A stretch of 64,000 nt of DNA, from NCBI GenBank assembly GCA_012295275.1, contig CM022675.1:448229-512228 (forward strand). The letters are read 5' to 3'. A program made the position numbers and the translations under genes. The stretch's first letter is position 1, and the number at the start of each line of letters is the position of its first letter. The notes under the pieces are model-generated. The model had not been told where the DNA came from. It did not search any database and worked only from the letters and a program-made list of their open reading frames with translations. Source of the stretch: Chrysomallon squamiferum (lineage: Eukaryota; Mollusca; Gastropoda; Neomphalida; Peltospiridae). Shown here one piece after another: positions 37,546 to 64,000 of the stretch.

Positions 37546-38260
37546 CGAGCAAATATATATATATATGTATACCGACCTACATGCGTCCGTACACATGTTC
37601 ATATTTAAATTTGGCAAATTTGTTACAGTTATGATTATGAAATCATGTTTCGGTATACCTACATAGGAAATAAATAATTAAATAGTTGGAAATATTTTGA
37701 CTATGTAATAAACTGTTACACACACACGCCTATACCTGTCTATCTGCCTACCTACATGCGTACGTATTCATGTCAGTATTTAAATTTCGTTAATTTATGA
37801 TAGTTATGTAATGATTTTTTCGGTATACATACATAGGATATAAATAAATAAATAAAAGTAAACCAAACTTTAGTCTCTACAACAAACTTGTTTTAACTGA
37901 AAGATTTTTCTACTGTTCATATATTTAAGCAGTTGATTCCAAACATTTGAGATCTTAAATGTCTTTCTTCTTATACACTGAACTCATTTCTTTTGCACCA
38001 ACTCAATAGAAATGTAAGCTACAATTTTACAACGAACTTTGAAAGAAAGAATAGAACAAACTTCAAACTAATTATTTTTATTGCGGTTTCGCCCGATTTC
38101 TTTTAATTACCATAAGAAAAACATCTGTAATTCAAATTAAGAAGTAAAATATTTATAAACACAGAAAACAAGTAAGATAAGAACGTGGCGTTTGCAGGGT
38201 ATGTTCCAAAGACTCTCAGTCTCCAGATTATGTAATCGGTGAGGTGTTATAATCCGCTTT

Positions 38261-38952
38261 CAGAAATGGGAAAACTGGCGTGAGCAATTAAGGCCAATTT
38301 AGAGACATGAAGAATAGAGAGGGCGATTAACGAGATTAACTTTAATGAGCAATGAAGACAGGAAATACTACGTATATAAATACTGTACAGTCATGATGTT
38401 TGTTATGTTTGATTATGGCTGCGAAGGGAGAAATTTTGGACGGGAGAAAACCAGGTGCGGACCTCATACTTGATGGATATAGGTATGCACGGCGCCACAG
38501 TGACTACTACATCGGATGGGACTGTGGTCAGGAGAGGTAAAGACCACATCCATTCCTCGGATGAGAGCGAAGTTGCTGTCCACCTACTGACCAACACCAC
38601 GCGGAAGCGAGCACGGGAGGAGCTGACCAGTATCCCAGAGATATTTGACGAGGAGAGAAAGAAGTTGTTGACCGGGTATGGAGACGCAACACCACAGGAC
38701 ATAGCTTACAAGCTGAGTATGTTTGAGGACATCAAATCCAGCTTGTACCGACAGAGAGTGAAAAAGGTCCCGCAAACTGGAACATTTCTTGCGTAGAGTG
38801 TGATTGATTGTCCTACAAATTGTGGACAAAATACAGTTTAAGAAAATTACATCAATTAAGGTGATGGGCCATCAATTAAGGCGACAGAACACCAATTAGT
38901 AAGGGTGAGAAATAAATCCCAGAAATGGAACAACTGGCGTGTCCAATTAAGA
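38261..38952. repeat. Direct repeats around the FLYWCH fragment
   Basis: About 34 bases at 38,261-38,294 and 38,919-38,952 match in the same orientation (CAGAAATGG, AACTGGCGTG, CAATTAAG). Nearby ATCAATTAAGG is itself repeated at 38,849 and 38,870. This bracket is found only in U3. Confidence 0.6.
38416..38796 (+). pseudogene. FLYWCH-type zinc finger protein fragment
   Basis: From ATG at 38,416: MAAKGEILDGRKPGADLILD then GYRYARR. It switches frame to the stretch from 38,484 with SDGTVVRRGKDHIHSSDESE, RKRAREELTSIPEIFDEERK and SSLYRQRVKK, ending TAG at 38,796. The GYRY...DGTVVRRGKDHxHSSDE pattern and a downstream SSLYRxR motif resemble FLYWCH-domain proteins tied to MULE-type transposons. The middle of the zinc finger, with its Trp and Cys ligands, appears deleted at the frame switch. 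Direct repeats (CAGAAATGG...AACTGGCGTG..CAATTAAG) at 38,261 and 38,919 flank it. Confidence 0.5.
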
Positions 38953-39242
38953 CGTGTTATAATCTCACTGCCAGATTATTATTATTATTGTTATTGTTAT
39001 TGTTAATATTGTTGTTGTTGTTATAAGAAACAATATTATTATATGAAACAATAAAATAAACAGAAAAGCATTTTCATTAAACAAATGTAAATATAATTTA
39101 TTTTTTAGCAAAAGACGACTAACATTCAGTCTCGATTAAGTAATTCCGTGTATTTGTCTCCTTTATTTTTCCACAAACGTGTATTAAAAAGAAAGGACCA
39201 AGGAGTGGTATAAAATAGCGGTTTTCGCACATTTTTACAGTT

Positions 39243-39374
39243 TGTATGTATGTATGTAAATTTGTATATATGTATATATGTTTGTATGTATGTATGTATG
39301 TATGTATGTATGTATGTATGTATGTATGTTTGTATGTATGTATGTATGTATGTTTGTATATATGTATGTATGTT

Positions 39375-39405
<31 letters not shown>

Positions 39406-39615
39406 TTGTATATATGTATATATGTTTGTATGTATGTATGTATGTATGTATGTATGTATGTTTGTTATGTATGTATGTATGTTTGTATATATGTATGTAT
39501 GTCTGTATATATGTATGTATGTATGTTTTTATGTGTGTATGTATGTATGTATGTCTGTATGTGTGTATGTATGTATGTATGTATGTATGGCTGTATGTAT
39601 GTATGTATGTATGTA
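39243..39615. repeat. (TATG)n tract in U3
   Basis: About 370 bases with an internal tandem duplication: a segment with TAAATTTGTATATATG occurs at 39,257 and 39,401. Confidence 0.95.
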
Positions 39616-40345
39616 CAATGTTAAGAAAAGCAGAGGCGAGTTTTAATTGAATAGTTAGGCTTACACATGCGCTCTTGCACATTTTCGTTAGTGTTAACAA
39701 ACAAAAAACGAAAACAATAATAAAAAGTTATACGGATTCTAAAAAAAAAGAAAAGAAATAAAAAATAAAGTAATTAAAAAATAAATAATAATGTAATTTT
39801 GTTACATTAATAATTACAACATCAGTCTTTGTAATAAATAGTTAAAGTGAGGCGAACGTGCTTCGTACGTGCACAACACAGTAACCAAGCACTGCTTTGT
39901 GGTTGGATTTTTACACAATAAAATACACAAGAGAAAGAATTTAGCCGTAACCTCAAAGATCTAGATTTATGTACAAAGTATAGAAACGAGGTGGAAGAGC
40001 AACGTGTGATATCTATGCATAAAAACATGGAATATGAGCTGTGGTTCAAACCGGATAAATCAGTTTCTGTAAACTATGTGTCAAAAGGTTATTATATCTT
40101 TTACTATGATCTCTAGAGATGGACATTTGTAAGAGAAAGAAAGATAGGAAACAATATAAAAAAAAAAAACAAAAAAAAAAACAGAGAAAAACTTGAATTC
40201 ATACAAGTTACATTAAAAGAAAAAACAAACAAAACAAACAAACATAAACAAACCAGAAAACATTTGTCCTAAAACCTGCAGAAACATATTACTAGTCTTG
40301 TTTGTTTGTTTTATTTGTTGTTTAACAACAACAAAAACAACTTAC

Positions 40346-40391
<46 letters not shown>

Positions 40392-41844
40392 CTACAACTA
40401 ATAATAAAGGGGAAAAACATATCAATTCAAGTGTAGAACTGACAACTGAAAATCTTGGTCTTGCTGGGTCCTGGCTAGAAAATGAGTGAGACACAAAAGA
40501 TGAGTAATGTTGAGGATCAATGACGTCAATCACCTGACGTCAAACGACAGTGTGGGTCTAAAACACATGTGAGGTCAGATGTAGGTCAGATTACACCGCA
40601 ATGCGAGAAGCACACACACTAAGTCAGGTTATGTTGTCTCACAGATTATTTGTTTAGAAATAATATTTCAGATAAAGATACGGCCTGGCTTTATTCTTTT
40701 TAATCTTAAATTGAAAGACAAACGCTATGTCATCCTGAAGTTTTAATTATCTTGAAATTTGTATCTATTACATCAAGACACTATTGTCACCTGTCAGAAA
40801 CACAGAGGGTATAGAGTTCTTCATAACAGTTTAATATGCGGTATAAACAATCCCAAGAACGAACATCACGAGTTTTGTGTCTGCAGCACAGTAGGTAGTG
40901 TGAGTCAAACGTCTGAACATCAAAGATCAAGAGACGGTCACTTTAACAGCTTCCATTTGAAAACCTTCCTTCCCGTCTCATAGTGGTAAACATGGTGAAA
41001 AGCTTTCATCTTGATTTTAGTAAAAGCATATTTCTGTTTATTTAGTGTCATCGTTTACCGCGTAATGAAATAAACTGTATTTTTTCTTAGTGAAAGGAAA
41101 ATATCTGCTGTTCATTGCTATTTGGCTCTTCAGTACAAACCACTAATTTTCATTATTGTTTCACAATTATCAACATGAACACACACACACAGACACACAT
41201 ATGTCATGTGTGTGCATGTCTTGTGAGACGTGTGTTAGCGTTAGTTTGCATTTATGTACAATATTAAGTATATTTATTTTTAGAAAAGAACATGATTATA
41301 TTCATAAAAGTGTCTTCCTCTTTGGCTACCACTTTAAAACTGACATAGTTTAAGAAGACGTGCGTAAACTGGTTTCTTCCTGATCCGTGTACCTGTGAGC
41401 AGCACGGTGTTCCACTGACGAAATGTTTTCTAATGACGAAACTCCAGCGAGATGAGAAATGCTTTCAACACAAGCAGGATGTCCCATTTAAATGTTTCTA
41501 CATCGTCAGTGTCGCATAACTAATTCAAACAGACAGTTGTAATAAAATGAAAACATTATGTATTTCCAAAATTATGAAAACATATATAAAATCTCGATTT
41601 ATTTTTCGAAATATTATATTATGTTTAAGATGAATTAAAATATACCAGTGTATAGTACCTAATAAAATATACCAGTATCTAGCACATACTAAAATATACC
41701 AGTGCATACTTCTTACTAAAACAAATTAAATCAGTAGATCATTATCATAAAGAAGATACACCTAAACTTAATAATGATCATTATCTCCATCGTCATCATT
41801 ATCTTTATCATTTTCATTATTATTATGATTATTATTATAATTGC

Positions 41845-41878
<34 letters not shown>

Positions 41879-41882
41879 TTTA

Positions 41883-41949
<67 letters not shown>

Positions 41950-42764
41950 ACATATTTTGTTACCTTTATTGATTGGCATATATGCATGTGTACAAAGTAA
42001 AATAACGAGTTACACAGAAATGACAAAAAGCGAATAAAACGAATCTGAGATTTTTACCGGGAATGGGATCAAGAAGTAAGTGAAACCAGTTGCATAATAA
42101 CTCTCTATGTGTATGTCTCATATCATTACAACTGTGTACGTGTAAGTTTCATATCATTACAACTGTATATGTGCATGTTTCATATCATTAGAACTGTGTA
42201 TGTATGTGTTTGATATCATTAGAACTGTGTATGTGTGTGTTTGATATCATTAGAACTGTATATGTGTATGTTTCATATCATTATAACTGTCTATGTGTAT
42301 GTTTCATATCATTATAACTGCATCTTTTTATGTTTCAAATCATTATAACTGTCTATGTGTGTTTCATATCATTATAACTGTATCTGTGTATGTTTCATAT
42401 CATTAGAACTGTATATGTGTAAATTTCTTATCATAACTCCACGACGTAATGTTTTGTTGAGACGGGACAATAACTACACTTTAACAAACTGTTATATTTC
42501 CATACCTTTTTATAAATATTCTGTTTTCTGCATAGTGTCTTTTCTTTACGCTAATGAGTACAGCACGCGCACGCACACACACACACACACATACAATGTA
42601 CTCTTAGCGTTTGGTAATTTGTGAAAGACAACTATTCTACACTAAAATCTTATTTCGTAGCTCATATAAAACATTTTTTTGCTTTGTTTTATGTTTTGTT
42701 CTGGGCTGTCCGGTTTCAATTCAGAGATCATGTTCTAATAGGCTAGTACTTTCAGTACATTGCG

Positions 42765-43370
42765 CAGTACGGTCAGTGACAAAACTGAGTTACCTGCCAA
42801 AAGTCGCAGACACTACAGAGGAAATCACAGAAACATACTTAGATAAGTTTACTGTTTAAATAACAATTTCACCCTTTTTTGTCGCATAATAACTGTGTAT
42901 GTGTATGTGTTTTTTTTTTATCATAGTAACTGTAGACCAATGTTCTCTCAGAGTTTGATCATTAGTGAGGGACAACAATTCTCAGCTAAAAGCTTATTTC
43001 GTAACGCATATAAAAATATTCTTAAAAAATCTTTTATTCTTGGCCATTTGGTTTCAGTTCAGAGATCATGTTCTTGTCATGAATACGAATTACAAAGACG
43101 TGGTTACAAAGAAATCAAGTTGCTATTATTACCGAATAATTTAGCATTTAATCATGTAATTAACACATTTTGATTTTAATCTGCAAACAGTCTCTGGGCA
43201 CGGTGTAAACTGAAAAGCCCGTGCATGTACCGGTTTCGCATATATGGAAATTTAATACGTCCTTTATTATTTGCTAGTACCTGTTGTAACCTTGTGCGAT
43301 TGCGCAGTACGGCCAGTGAACAAAACTGAGTTACCTGCCAAAAGTCGCAGACACCACAGAGTGAATCACA
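42765..43370 (+). promoter_or_regulatory. Duplicated conserved block upstream of U4 exon 1
   Basis: Same two blocks as in U2 (31,270 and 31,812). This is the nearest such region upstream of the intact part of the right copy. Confidence 0.3.
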
Positions 43371-43595
43371 GAAAACACTCAGCTCAGTTTACTATTTAAG
43401 AATCAATTTCACCCTTTTTTTCAGCGCTTGTTCAAGAATTTATATAAAAAAAAATATAGTAAAATGGATTTAAAGAGGGTGTGAAGATTGTTTCTCGTTT
43501 CTTTTTCCGAAATAATTTTTCCGTTATTGTGAAGTGAAACTATTAGTCAGTTTAGATATATCGATGGTAAGACACACACATTTAAGTGTTTCCTT

Positions 43596-64000
<20,405 letters not shown>

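Overview
The window is metazoan genomic DNA: A+T-rich, intron-rich and loaded with microsatellites and DNA-transposon remnants. The recognisable gene is a chitin synthase with an N-terminal myosin motor, an architecture known from molluscs and some other lophotrochozoans, so a mollusc is the most likely source. The species cannot be named from this sequence.

Layout. (1) 1-2,950: a decayed uncharacterised gene (633-2,038) between inverted repeats, sitting in an intron of the left chitin synthase copy. (2) 2,999-14,811, minus strand: the first seven coding exons of one myosin-chitin synthase. Exon 2 is damaged, and the 9 kb intron 1 holds a module of about 2.2 kb repeated three times, each copy with a Tigger/pogo-type element, plus one Tc1-like element. 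The rest of this copy lies left of the window. (3) 14,812-19,745: upstream DNA of that copy, including a 27-bp satellite array. (4) 19,746-23,250: the centre, with an EF-hand coding fragment, a stray copy of chitin synthase exons 13-14 and a small unknown ORF. (5) 23,340-47,380: four and a half tandem units of 5-6 kb. Each is an inverted counterpart of 14,640-19,745, and three carry a first-exon copy. The units follow an A-B-A-B order with a period near 11.5 kb. (6) 47,455-50,395: a second, longer 27-bp satellite array. (7) 50,396-64,000: the right copy, plus strand. Coding exons 2-23 run from 54,336 off the right edge: a complete myosin motor, an extremely charged Glu/Arg/Lys/Gln tract, a Ser-rich linker and the first chitin synthase membrane segments. 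The catalytic glycosyltransferase domain lies beyond the window.

The window is therefore a large imperfect inverted duplication, with two chitin synthase paralogues pointing away from each other and their shared 5' region amplified several times in the right arm. Both copies show possible lesions. The left copy has an in-frame TGA plus a 38-bp insertion in exon 2. The right copy has a one-base phase conflict at exon 11, and its first-exon copies lack the start codon seen in the left copy. All exon boundaries were read by eye from GT/AG sites and codon phase; no transcript data were available.
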